A stretch of DNA of 13,732 bases, taken from CAZMXI01 sp964570205. Lineage in GTDB: Bacteria > Planctomycetota > Phycisphaerae > Tepidisphaerales > Tepidisphaeraceae. How positions within the stretch are numbered: the stretch's first letter is position 1; every line of letters begins with the position of its first letter. The notes under the pieces were generated by a model that saw nothing but the letters and a program-made list of their open reading frames with translations, was not told the origin of the DNA and made no database searches. The stretch is from the NCBI GenBank assembly GCA_964570205.1, contig CAZMXI010000135.1, positions 1-13,732 of the forward strand, in the 5' to 3' direction. Positions 1 to 6,154 of the stretch are shown one piece after another. The translations under genes were made by a program, and so were the position numbers.

Positions 1-1596
1 GACGCCATCCCCGACGACGGCCACGAGATGGCCCCTGGTCTTCAATCCCGAGACGACATCGAGCTTCTGTGCGGGCAGAAGCTCGGCGCGGGTGTCGTCG
101 CAGCCGATCTCGCTGGCGATGCGGCGCGCAACCGAGGCGCGGTCGCCGGTGACCATGGCAAGATGGGCTATGCCCAAACCGCGCAGTTCCTCGAACGCCT
201 TGGCGACGCCCGGCCTGGTCGAGTCCGCCAGGCCGATCCATCCCAGGACGTGGCTGTCACGAGCTACGTAGAGCAGGCTCAGCCCCTCGGGAATCTCCAC
301 ATCGAGGCCGGCCGCATCGATCTGCTGCTCGCGAAGCCAGGAGGCCCGCCCGACAAGCACGGGAGAACCGCGGACCAAGCCGCGGACGCCCTTCCCTGAT
401 GCTTCCTCAAACGCATCGACGGGCGGAATCGGCACACGTGCCCGATGGGCCATGTCGAGCACCGCGCGGGCGGCGGGGTGGTTTGAGCTCTGCTCGACTG
501 CGGCCGCCGCCGCAAGCAGATCGGCGGGATCGACGCCGCCCGCCGGACCAAGCCGCGTGACGCTCAGCATGCCGGTCGTCAGTGTTCCGGTCTTGTCAAA
601 CACGATGGCGGTGAGGTTACGCGCCCGCTCAATATCTCCGACATTCTTGACCAGGACGCCGAGACGGGCCGCGGCGCTCAGGGCGGCCACCATGGCTGTG
701 GGCGTGGCGAGGATGATCGCGCACGGGCACGAGATCACCAGCAGCGACACAACGCGATTGAGGTCTCGGGTGAAGACGAGCACGATGACCGCGATCATCA
801 GAATGGCGGGCGTATACCAATGGGCGTACTGATCCACCAGTCGCATCGCAGGCGTCCGGGTAAACTCGGCCTGGAGGACCAGTTCCTGCACGCGCCCGAG
901 AGTGGTATCGGCGCCGGCCTTCGTGATGCGGATGTCCAGCGCGCCGGTCAGATTGATGGTTCCCCCGAAGACCTCGTCGCCTTCGGCCTTATCCACGGGA
1001 ACGGATTCCCCAGTGATGTTCGCCTGGTTGATCGTGCTGAACCCGGCTATCACCTGGCCGTCGCCCGGCAGACAGTCGCCGGGTCGAACGCGAACCACGT
1101 CGCCTGGAACGAGGTCCTTCGCCTCGGCCTCCACCTCCTGGCCCTCAACGACCTTGCGGGCCTTCGTGGGCGTCAGCCGCATGAGCGAAGCGATGGTCTT
1201 GCGCGCCCCCATGGCGGTGCGCGTCTCGACCAGGGCCGAGAGGAGCATGAAGAACGAGATCGCGCCGGCCGTCAGATACTCGCCGGCGGCAAACGCCGCA
1301 ATAATGCCCAGCGCAACAAGTTCATTCATCTCCGCATGCCCGTCCCAGAGGTCACGCAGTGCCCGCCAGACCAGCGGAGCCCCCAGCAGCAGGGCTGCGA
1401 GCAGCGAAAGGACCCCATGATGGAAAGGCTTCTGGAACAGCAACTTGGCTGCCAGCGCAGCCAAGAGAAGCGTGCCGCCCAGCAGCGCCGCCACGATCTG
1501 GGCTGCCGTGCGTCCCGTATCGTCGTTCACAAGCTCGCGGAGATGATCATGCGCCATCGTCAGCAGACCCGATACAAACCCCATGCCCCTTGCCAT
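1..1596 (-). CDS. Heavy-metal translocating P1B-type ATPase (CPC motif), 3' end outside window
   Basis: Integral-membrane pump that uses ATP to move a soft-metal ion across the cytoplasmic membrane. The minus-strand frame is open from the window edge to an in-frame stop at 1651-1653, giving 532 residues. Visible in order: N-terminal membrane segments (about 30-130), actuator-domain TGES (195-198), the intramembrane metal motif C290-P291-C292, the phosphorylation motif DKTGTLT with Asp334, the P1B signature His373-Pro374, and the hinge GDGV at the very end. Roughly 100 residues with the last two membrane helices are missing, so metal specificity (Cu, or Zn/Cd/Pb) cannot be assigned. There is no N-terminal CxxC metal-binding domain, only a short His-bearing leader (MAHDH at 14-18). 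The start at 1596 is the first ATG after the stop; ATG 1584 and GTG 1638 are alternatives. It is transcribed away from the sigma-54 activator gene. Confidence 0.93.
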   Translation of the reverse strand, partial: MARGMGFVSGLLTMAHDHLRELVNDDTGRTAAQIVAALLGGTLLLAALAAKLLFQKPFHHGVLSLLAALLLGAPLVWRALRDLWDGHAEMNELVALGIIAAFAAGEYLTAGAISFFMLLSALVETRTAMGARKTIASLMRLTPTKARKVVEGQEVEAEAKDLVPGDVVRVRPGDCLPGDGQVIAGFSTINQANITGESVPVDKAEGDEVFGGTINLTGALDIRITKAGADTTLGRVQELVLQAEFTRTPAMRLVDQYAHWYTPAILMIAVIVLVFTRDLNRVVSLLVISCPCAIILATPTAMVAALSAAARLGVLVKNVGDIERARNLTAIVFDKTGTLTTGMLSVTRLGPAGGVDPADLLAAAAAVEQSSNHPAARAVLDMAHRARVPIPPVDAFEEASGKGVRGLVRGSPVLVGRASWLREQQIDAAGLDVEIPEGLSLLYVARDSHVLGWIGLADSTRPGVAKAFEELRGLGIAHLAMVTGDRASVARRIASEIGCDDTRAELLPAQKLDVVSGLKTRGHLVAVVGDGV

Positions 1597-1782
1597 ATGG
1601 CCTGGCCTGTATTGAACTAGGTTGCTGGCCGACAGCACCCGCGACGCGGTTTAGCTCAACGTGGCGCTCCGGGGGGAATGACGAGGTCAAGACCGTTGCG
1701 TTTTCGCAGTGGCACTCCAGGGTGTATGATTGCGTAGATGCAACAATGGGGACCTCCGTGTGCTTGGGCACGGAATCCACCA

Positions 1783-1788
1783 TATAAT
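1783..1788 (+). promoter_or_regulatory. TATAAT -10-like box
   Basis: An exact match to the bacterial -10 consensus inside the AT-rich part of the divergent spacer, about 150 bp before the activator start. The hexamer 17 bp upstream (gtgctt) is a poor -35, so this is a candidate only. Confidence 0.25.
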
Positions 1789-1806
1789 CGCAATTTGGAG
1801 TTAATG

Positions 1807-1831
1807 GCATAAATATCTAATGAATATATGC
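1807..1831. repeat. Imperfect palindrome, possible operator
   Basis: The arms GCATAAAT (1807-1814) and ATATATGC (1824-1831) are complementary at 7 of 8 positions around a 9-base centre. Its AT-rich character and its place between a metal-pump gene and a regulator gene suit a repressor site (for example an ArsR/SmtB- or MerR-type regulator). No such regulator gene lies in the window, so this is inference. Confidence 0.3.
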
Positions 1832-1930
1832 TTATGGTGTCGCCCGTGATCGCCACGATCGGTGCGCCTCCCTGTGCCCGTGCTGCTACCAAAGTTGCTC
1901 TTCCTTACAATGTGCTCTGAGGGGGCGCCT

Positions 1931-1934
1931 GGAG
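1931..1934 (+). promoter_or_regulatory. Ribosome binding site supporting a GTG start
   Basis: GGAG lies 6 nt before GTG 1941, which supports that non-ATG start for the sigma-54 activator. Confidence 0.6.
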
Positions 1935-1940
1935 CGAGTT

Positions 1941-3323
1941 GTGGAACAAGATGAACACGTGCAGATTCGCGATGTGATCCTGGACTCGGTCGCCGATGGT
2001 GTGTTTACGGTCGATCGTGAGTGGCGGGTGACCTCGTTCAATCGCGCTGCAGAGCAGATTACAGGCGTACGCCGCGAGGAAGCGATCGGGAAGAGGTGCT
2101 GCGAGGTCTTCCGCGCCAGCGTGTGCGAGAGCCAGTGTGTTTTGAAACGGACGTTGGACACCGGCCGGCCGATTATCAATCAAGCGATCTACATCATTGA
2201 TGCCCAGGCAAGACAAGTGCCCATCAGCATTTCCACCGGCCTTCTTCGGGACAAGGCCGGAAATATCATCGGGGGCGTGGAGACATTTCGCGATCTGAGC
2301 CAGGTGGAGGAACTGCGCAAACAACTGCACGCCAGTTACACCTTCGCGGACATCGTCGGCCGAAGTGCCCCGATGCGCAAGCTGTTTGAAGTGTTGCCGA
2401 CGATCTCCGAAAGCGACACCACGGTCATGATCGAAGGGGCCAGCGGCACCGGCAAGGAGCTTTTTGCGCGTGCGATTCACAGTCTGTCGCCAAGGCGGAA
2501 GCGGCGGTTCGTTGCGCTGAACTGCGGCGCGATGCCGGATACGCTGCTGGAATCGGAGCTGTTCGGCTACAAGGCCGGGGCATTTACTGATGCCCGACGG
2601 GACAAGCCGGGACGATTCGCGTTGGCCGAAGGGGGCACAATCTTCCTCGATGAGATCGGCGACATCTCGCAGGCAATGCAGACACGTCTGCTGCGCGTGC
2701 TCCAGGAACGGGTGTACGAACCACTGGGTTCGGTTGAGCCGGTGGCATCAAACGTACGCGTGATCGCCGCAACACACCGGAACTTGGAGGGACTGGTAAA
2801 GGAGGGCAAGTTCCGCCAAGACCTCTTCTACCGAATCAACGTGATTCGTTTAAAGTTGCCATCCCTTCGGGACCGGCCGGAGGACCTGGTGCCGCTGGTG
2901 GAGCATTTCCTGGGCAAATTCAACCGCTTGCGACACAAAGACATCGTCGGGCTGTCTGAGAACGCAATGGCCGCGCTGATGCGGCATGACTTCCCGGGCA
3001 ATATTCGCGAGTTGGAGAACATCATCGAGCACGCGTTCGTCCTTTGTCCCGGTGGCTTGATTGAACCTCAGCATCTTCCGCCTGCCCTGACCGGTCTGGT
3101 CACGCCGGATCACCTCTCGGCAACGGCCAAGGGCTCGTTTGAGGGCTTGGAAGCAGCGTTTCTGGTTGACCTGATCCATCGCCACCAGGGCAATCGAGCC
3201 GCAGCAGCGCGGGATCTGGGAATTCACCCCAGCACTCTGTTTCGCAAGATCAAGGCGCTGGGCATCGAATTGCCCAAGCAGGACGGACGCCATCATCGCT
3301 CGGTTGCAGACACCGCCACCTGA
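1941..3323 (+). CDS. PAS-domain sigma-54-dependent transcriptional activator
   Basis: Cytoplasmic enhancer-binding protein that opens sigma-54 promoters by ATP hydrolysis. Its 460 residues show three parts. A PAS sensor (about 10-120) carries a cysteine group C53, C54, C62, C66. The AAA+ domain (about 137-370) has Walker A GASGTGKE (166-173), the sigma-54 contact loop GAFTDA (213-218) in place of the usual GAFTGA, Walker B GTIFLDE (232-238) and the FPGNIRELEN segment (351-360). A Fis-type helix-turn-helix follows (about 405-445). There is no receiver domain, so the PAS domain is the likely sensor. The cysteine pattern resembles redox- or Fe-S-sensing PAS modules. It starts at GTG 1941 behind GGAG. 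The gene stands directly before the NifX-fold genes, matching the arrangement in which a cognate activator controls orange-protein genes. Confidence 0.95.
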   Translation: MEQDEHVQIRDVILDSVADGVFTVDREWRVTSFNRAAEQITGVRREEAIGKRCCEVFRASVCESQCVLKRTLDTGRPIINQAIYIIDAQARQVPISISTGLLRDKAGNIIGGVETFRDLSQVEELRKQLHASYTFADIVGRSAPMRKLFEVLPTISESDTTVMIEGASGTGKELFARAIHSLSPRRKRRFVALNCGAMPDTLLESELFGYKAGAFTDARRDKPGRFALAEGGTIFLDEIGDISQAMQTRLLRVLQERVYEPLGSVEPVASNVRVIAATHRNLEGLVKEGKFRQDLFYRINVIRLKLPSLRDRPEDLVPLVEHFLGKFNRLRHKDIVGLSENAMAALMRHDFPGNIRELENIIEHAFVLCPGGLIEPQHLPPALTGLVTPDHLSATAKGSFEGLEAAFLVDLIHRHQGNRAAAARDLGIHPSTLFRKIKALGIELPKQDGRHHRSVADTAT

Positions 3324-3328
3324 AGGGG

Positions 3329-3344
3329 CAACCTTACTCAGAGG
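3329..3344. repeat. Small dyad CTTAC-n6-GTAAG
   Basis: Perfect 5-bp inverted repeat with a 6-base centre, a few bases after the activator stop codon. It lacks the T-run of a terminator. It could be one half of an activator binding site or a chance event. Confidence 0.25.
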
Positions 3345-3380
3345 TAAGTCATTGACCCGCCTTGGGAAGCCTCAAGCCAC

Positions 3381-3401
3381 CCATGGGGATTAACGCCATG
3401 G
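3381..3401. repeat. Paired CCATGG palindromes
   Basis: Two identical self-complementary hexamers (3381-3386 and 3396-3401) separated by 9 bp, so they form both a direct and an inverted repeat. Their position about 250 bp upstream of the sigma-54-like element would suit an enhancer site, but a 6-bp motif can recur by chance. Confidence 0.25.
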
Positions 3402-3629
3402 AAAGCTGAAATGCCCACCGCCCAAACCGTGTTCCTGCATTCGGGCCACCGCTGCGAGGGCGGCTTTGTCGGTCCCTCGATACCGATCCGGGACCGTGGC
3501 GTTTACGCACGACTGTTCGATGGTGCTGCAACGCAAACATGCACGGACTGAAAGAACCGGGGGCCGTATGTCGGCGATGAATCGCACGTGGGGCTGCGGA
3601 CGCGGTAGTCTACGGGTCGTTCCGAGCCG

Positions 3630-3645
3630 TGGCATCGCCTTCGCT
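3630..3645 (+). promoter_or_regulatory. Candidate sigma-54 promoter (-24/-12)
   Basis: TGGCATCGCCTTCGCT keeps the invariant GG and GC with the required 10-bp spacing and matches TGGCA and the final GCT of the consensus TGGCACG-n4-TTGCW. It is the best of the GG-n10-GC occurrences in the spacer. The problem is position: transcription would start near 3656, only about 3 nt before the ATG at 3659, which would make the mRNA almost leaderless. Confidence 0.3.
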
Positions 3646-3658
3646 TGAGTGAGTCGGC

Positions 3659-4096
3659 ATGCGAGTGGCGATCCCAACGTGGGCCGGTCGGGTCTCGCCG
3701 GTATTTGACGTGGCGAGAGAGCTTTTTGTGGTGGATGTCGACCACGACTTGGAGTTGCGGCGCGAAACCTGCGCCCTGGATTGCGTCGGAATCACGCAAC
3801 GCGTGGAGGCAATGGTGGCGAGGGGAATCGAGGTGCTGATCTGCGGGGCGATATCGCGGCCGCTGCGCGACATGGTGACGGCAAGCGGTGTGCGTGTGGT
3901 GCCGCACATCTGTGGCGGCGTTGAGGATGTGCTCAACTCGTTTAAGACAGGGCGGCTTGAAACCGACCTGCCGCTGCACATGCCGGGATGTGGCATGCCC
4001 ATCCCGACCGGCAATCGGAGGAACCATCGCTGGCGGCGACAGAGCATGGGGCGGCGTCCGCCGGCGGGGGCGAATCCGACTACGTTTAATGAATAA
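3659..4096 (+). CDS. NifX/NifB-fold (MTH1175/orange-protein-like) protein, Arg-rich C-terminus
   Basis: Small cytoplasmic protein of the dinitrogenase Fe-Mo cofactor biosynthesis / orange-protein superfamily, whose members bind or carry metal clusters. The family signature is a start like MRVAIPTW, then GRVSPVFDVA (10-19), a central strand ending at C62-G-A, and HICGG (83-87). Cysteines at 38, 42, 62, 85 and 111 could serve as ligands. After a PGCG turn (109-112), a basic Arg-rich tail runs to residue 145. The start at 3659 is fixed by homology; the ribosome site is weak. The stop lies within the region of the next gene's Shine-Dalgarno sequence. No nitrogenase gene is nearby, so a role in FeMo-co is unlikely. 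An orange-protein-type or cluster-carrier role is inferred. Confidence 0.85.
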   Translation: MRVAIPTWAGRVSPVFDVARELFVVDVDHDLELRRETCALDCVGITQRVEAMVARGIEVLICGAISRPLRDMVTASGVRVVPHICGGVEDVLNSFKTGRLETDLPLHMPGCGMPIPTGNRRNHRWRRQSMGRRPPAGANPTTFNE

Positions 4097-4101
4097 AGGA
4101 G
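4095..4101 (+). promoter_or_regulatory. Strong Shine-Dalgarno sequence deciding the start
   Basis: AAAGGAG lies 2 nt before ATG 4104 and 5 nt before ATG 4107. The second spacing is workable, so 4107 is preferred. It overlaps the last bases of the preceding stop codon, suggesting translational coupling. Confidence 0.7.
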
Positions 4102-4106
4102 TCATG

Positions 4107-4613
4107 ATGAAGATTGCAGTGACGGCTGAGGGCCCGAGCTTGGAGGCATCGGTCGATCCTCGTTTCGGACGATGCCCATACTTCGTGATCGTTGACCCCG
4201 CCGATATGACCTTCGAAGCCGTGGCCAATCCGTTTGTCGATCGGCAGGGTGGCGCTGGCATTCAATCCGCGAAGATGATGGCCGACCGGGGTGTCGAGGT
4301 GGTGTGCACGGGAAACCTTGGCCCCAATGCTGTTGAAGCCTTGGGCGCTGCGGGCATTCGGACTGTCACGGGATGTTCCGGCCAGGTTCGGCAGGTTCTC
4401 GACCAGTTCAAGACGACTAGCGGTGGCACGCCGGTCGCCGCTGCGACTGTGCCGTTGGTCCCGTCACCGCAGCCGCAGGCACTTGGTTCCGGGCGGGGGT
4501 CTGGCCGGGGCAAGGGTTTGGGAATGCGACGCGGTCGTGGATGTGGTGGCGGTGGGGGCGGTGGCCGCGGTTGGGCTGGTGGCCGATCCGGGCCCGGGCA
4601 AGGAATGGCATAG
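4107..4613 (+). CDS. NifX/NifB-fold (orange-protein-like) protein with Gly/Arg-rich tail
   Basis: Second member of the same superfamily, 168 residues. The N-terminal domain (1-105) starts MKIAVT and carries VDPRFGRC (16-23), the hallmark of orange-protein-type members. It continues with QGGAG (47-51) and the central GNLGPNA segment (69-75). Cysteines are at 23, 67, 90 and 146. A Pro/Ala linker (about 106-126) leads to a low-complexity Gly/Arg tail (127-168) with a run of seven or more glycines. Such tails are known in this family, often on metal-binding members. An open frame extends upstream to 3888, but the strong ribosome site at 4095-4101 and family alignment place the start here. It ends in TAG. 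The pairing of two paralogues suggests a heteromeric carrier, which is inference. Confidence 0.87.
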   Translation: MKIAVTAEGPSLEASVDPRFGRCPYFVIVDPADMTFEAVANPFVDRQGGAGIQSAKMMADRGVEVVCTGNLGPNAVEALGAAGIRTVTGCSGQVRQVLDQFKTTSGGTPVAAATVPLVPSPQPQALGSGRGSGRGKGLGMRRGRGCGGGGGGGRGWAGGRSGPGQGMA

Positions 4614-4690
4614 GGGAGAGCGGTTCTTCGATGTGGTAACAGGTTGCCAGATGCCTATTCTCTCCGCCTGGCACAAATGGGCTGATTGGC

Positions 4691-5212
4691 ATGCATCCGG
4701 ACGAAAGAGTACAGACCCCAGACATTCGGCACCGCAGCATGCGGGTGTATCCCGATCCGGTGCTTCGTCGGCGGTGCGCGCCTGTGGATCGCTTCGGAAC
4801 TGGATTGGCCGATCTGGCCAACGTCATGGCTGAGGTGATGAAGGCAAATGGCGGAATTGGTCTCGCCGCGCCGCAGATCGGCATAGGACTTCGGCTGATC
4901 GTCGTTGATATCGGGTCGGGGCCGTTCTGGCTGGTGAATCCTCGCGTTAACAGCCGTTCAGGACAGGCGACGGGAACCGAAGGCTGCCTGAGCATTCCGG
5001 GTTTCTTCACCGATATCCGTCGATCTGAGGCGCTCTCCGTGCGTGCACGCACACTTCGGGGCGCCGCTTTTGACAGCGAATCCCGGGGGCTGCTCGCCCG
5101 CGTGATTCAGCATGAGATAGACCATTTAAACGGCGTCTTGATTTGTGATCTGGCAGTTCCAGCCGGCGCGGCTGGGCCGGTTCTGCCGGATCGCAGCGCT
5201 CTGGAGGAGTAA
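4691..5212 (+). CDS. def: Peptide deformylase-like metallohydrolase
   Basis: Removes the formyl group from N-terminal formyl-methionine of new proteins; the active site normally holds Fe(II). All three family motifs are present: GIGLAAPQ (55-62), EGCLS (97-101) with the metal ligand C99, and HEIDH (141-145) with two His ligands and the catalytic Glu. Length of 173 is normal. ATG 4739 (residue 17, MRVYPDP) is an equally good start and would give 157 residues, nearer to the usual beginning of the family; neither has a clear ribosome site. It lies 77 bp after the NifX-fold gene and just before the CooC-like ATPase. A deformylase is normally encoded beside fmt, so this may be a second, specialised copy. 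The residues give no sign of lost activity. Confidence 0.93.
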   Translation: MHPDERVQTPDIRHRSMRVYPDPVLRRRCAPVDRFGTGLADLANVMAEVMKANGGIGLAAPQIGIGLRLIVVDIGSGPFWLVNPRVNSRSGQATGTEGCLSIPGFFTDIRRSEALSVRARTLRGAAFDSESRGLLARVIQHEIDHLNGVLICDLAVPAGAAGPVLPDRSALEE

Positions 5213-5220
5213 ACGGAGAC

Positions 5221-6141
5221 ATGAACGACATGATCAGGCCTCTATGTGGAACACGGATAGGTCTCTTTGGCAAAGGCGGTGCCGGAAAGAGCACAACGAC
5301 AGTGCTGCTGGCGCGAGCGCTGCGCGAATCGGGATACGGCGTCTGCGTCCTGGATGCGGACTCGACCAACGTTGGCGTTCATATGGTCCTGGGCATGCAG
5401 TCGCCTCCGGCGGGGATGGTGGACTATTTTGGCGGGCTTGTCTTCCTGGGCGGCTCGGTGGCATGCCCGGTGGAGAACCCATCGTTGCTAAATGGCGCGA
5501 GGGTCCAACTGCAGGACATCCCCGACCGTTATCGCGGCCGCAATGAAGAAGGTGTGAACCTCCTGGCGGCGGGCAAGCTGGCCGATTACGGCATCGCCGC
5601 CGGCTGTGACGGGCCGATGACGAAAGTCGCCCGCGATCTGTCGGTCGACGATGGCGGCGAGGCGCCGGTCATGCTTGTCGACTGCAAGGCGGGATATGAA
5701 GACTCGGCTCGCGGCGTGGTGACCGGGCTTGACTGGGCGCTGGTGGTCGTCGACCCCACCGTCGCAGGAATGCAGATGGCGTACAGCATGCATCATCTGC
5801 ATACCCAGTTGAGGCAGGGCGCCTTGCCGGCGACGCGGCACATGCGGCGCGTCGAGCGCATCGAGTTGGCCAATGCGCTGTTCCGCCAGGCGAGGCTCAA
5901 AGGCGTGCTTGCGGTGCTGAACAAGGTGCGCGACGAAGCCACTGAGCAGTTCATGCGGTCCAAGCTGGCCGAGCGGGGCATTCAACCGATCGGCGTGATT
6001 CACGAAGACCCCACAGTCGCCGCGGCTTGGCTCAAGGGCGGCAAACTGGTTCCCGGATCCAGTGGCGACGACATTCGGCAGATTGTGGGCGAATTGGAGC
6101 GGGTGGCGGCGCCTTCAGAGACGCCCGCGGCGGCCCGCTAG
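5221..6141 (+). CDS. CooC/MinD-like P-loop ATPase
   Basis: Soluble SIMIBI-class ATPase. The 306 residues open with the deviant Walker A GKGGAGKST (17-25), followed by LDADSTN (44-50) and a switch segment VDCKAGYEDS. The N-terminal style (FGKGGAGKST, then VLDADST) is closest to CooC-type nickel/metal-insertion ATPases rather than cell-division MinD, and no membrane-targeting amphipathic tail was recognised. It lacks the ferredoxin insert of its two relatives downstream. ATG 5221 has ggaggag 11 nt upstream and GGAG only 2 nt upstream; ATG 5230 is an alternative. The gap after the deformylase stop is 8 nt, suggesting co-transcription. No CO dehydrogenase gene is in view, so the client protein is unknown. 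It ends in TAG. Confidence 0.85.
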   Translation: MNDMIRPLCGTRIGLFGKGGAGKSTTTVLLARALRESGYGVCVLDADSTNVGVHMVLGMQSPPAGMVDYFGGLVFLGGSVACPVENPSLLNGARVQLQDIPDRYRGRNEEGVNLLAAGKLADYGIAAGCDGPMTKVARDLSVDDGGEAPVMLVDCKAGYEDSARGVVTGLDWALVVVDPTVAGMQMAYSMHHLHTQLRQGALPATRHMRRVERIELANALFRQARLKGVLAVLNKVRDEATEQFMRSKLAERGIQPIGVIHEDPTVAAAWLKGGKLVPGSSGDDIRQIVGELERVAAPSETPAAAR

Positions 6142-6154
6142 GCAGGTTGCGTCG

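Larger units (their letters stand above)
1597..1940. promoter_or_regulatory. Divergent intergenic region between ATPase and sigma-54 activator
   Basis: 344 bp without a convincing gene. It separates the minus-strand ATPase from the plus-strand activator, so promoters for both should lie here. The stretch 1783-1831 is clearly AT-richer than its surroundings. It holds a perfect TATAAT (1783-1788, plus strand, no good -35 at 17 bp) and an imperfect palindrome at 1807-1831. Smaller dyads occur at 1697-1708 (TGCG-tttt-CGCA) and 1730-1743 (TTGC-n6-GCAA). Short open frames here show no family resemblance. Which promoter serves which gene is not resolved. Confidence 0.5.
3324..3658. promoter_or_regulatory. 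Spacer upstream of the NifX-fold gene set
   Basis: 335 bp with no credible coding sequence on either strand. It is the obvious control region for the plus-strand gene set. It contains a dyad CTTAC-n6-GTAAG right after the activator stop, two CCATGG hexamers 9 bp apart (3381-3386 and 3396-3401), and a sigma-54-like element at 3630-3645. Enhancer sites for the upstream activator would be expected here. No hairpin followed by a T-run was seen, so termination after the activator gene is not evident. Confidence 0.5.

Noticed and set aside
28..1620. Several plus-strand open frames of 120-270 codons
   Set aside because: They lie opposite a continuous minus-strand P-type ATPase with all its motifs and have no recognisable families. 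They are antisense shadows of high-GC coding DNA.
1656..1892. Short minus-strand gene in the divergent spacer
   Set aside because: The 78-codon frame has no domain or signal and overlaps the AT-rich regulatory stretch, and no convincing ribosome site was seen.
3659..4613. True nitrogen-fixation nifX/nifB genes
   Set aside because: No nifHDK, nifE/N or radical-SAM nifB is in the window. The proteins are the short stand-alone fold shared with orange proteins, and context favours the latter.
4670..4690. Sigma-54 promoter before the deformylase (TGGCACAAATGGGCT)
   Set aside because: GG and GC are only 9 bp apart instead of 10, a spacing change that normally destroys sigma-54 recognition.
4614..4690. 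Terminator after the second NifX-fold gene (GGAGAG / CTCTCC)
   Set aside because: The arms are 6 bp and about 40 bases apart with no T-run, so a stable terminator hairpin is not supported.
5221..6141. CooC of a carbon monoxide dehydrogenase operon
   Set aside because: The fold and Walker A match, but no cooS/acsB-type gene is present, so the gene name is not justified.
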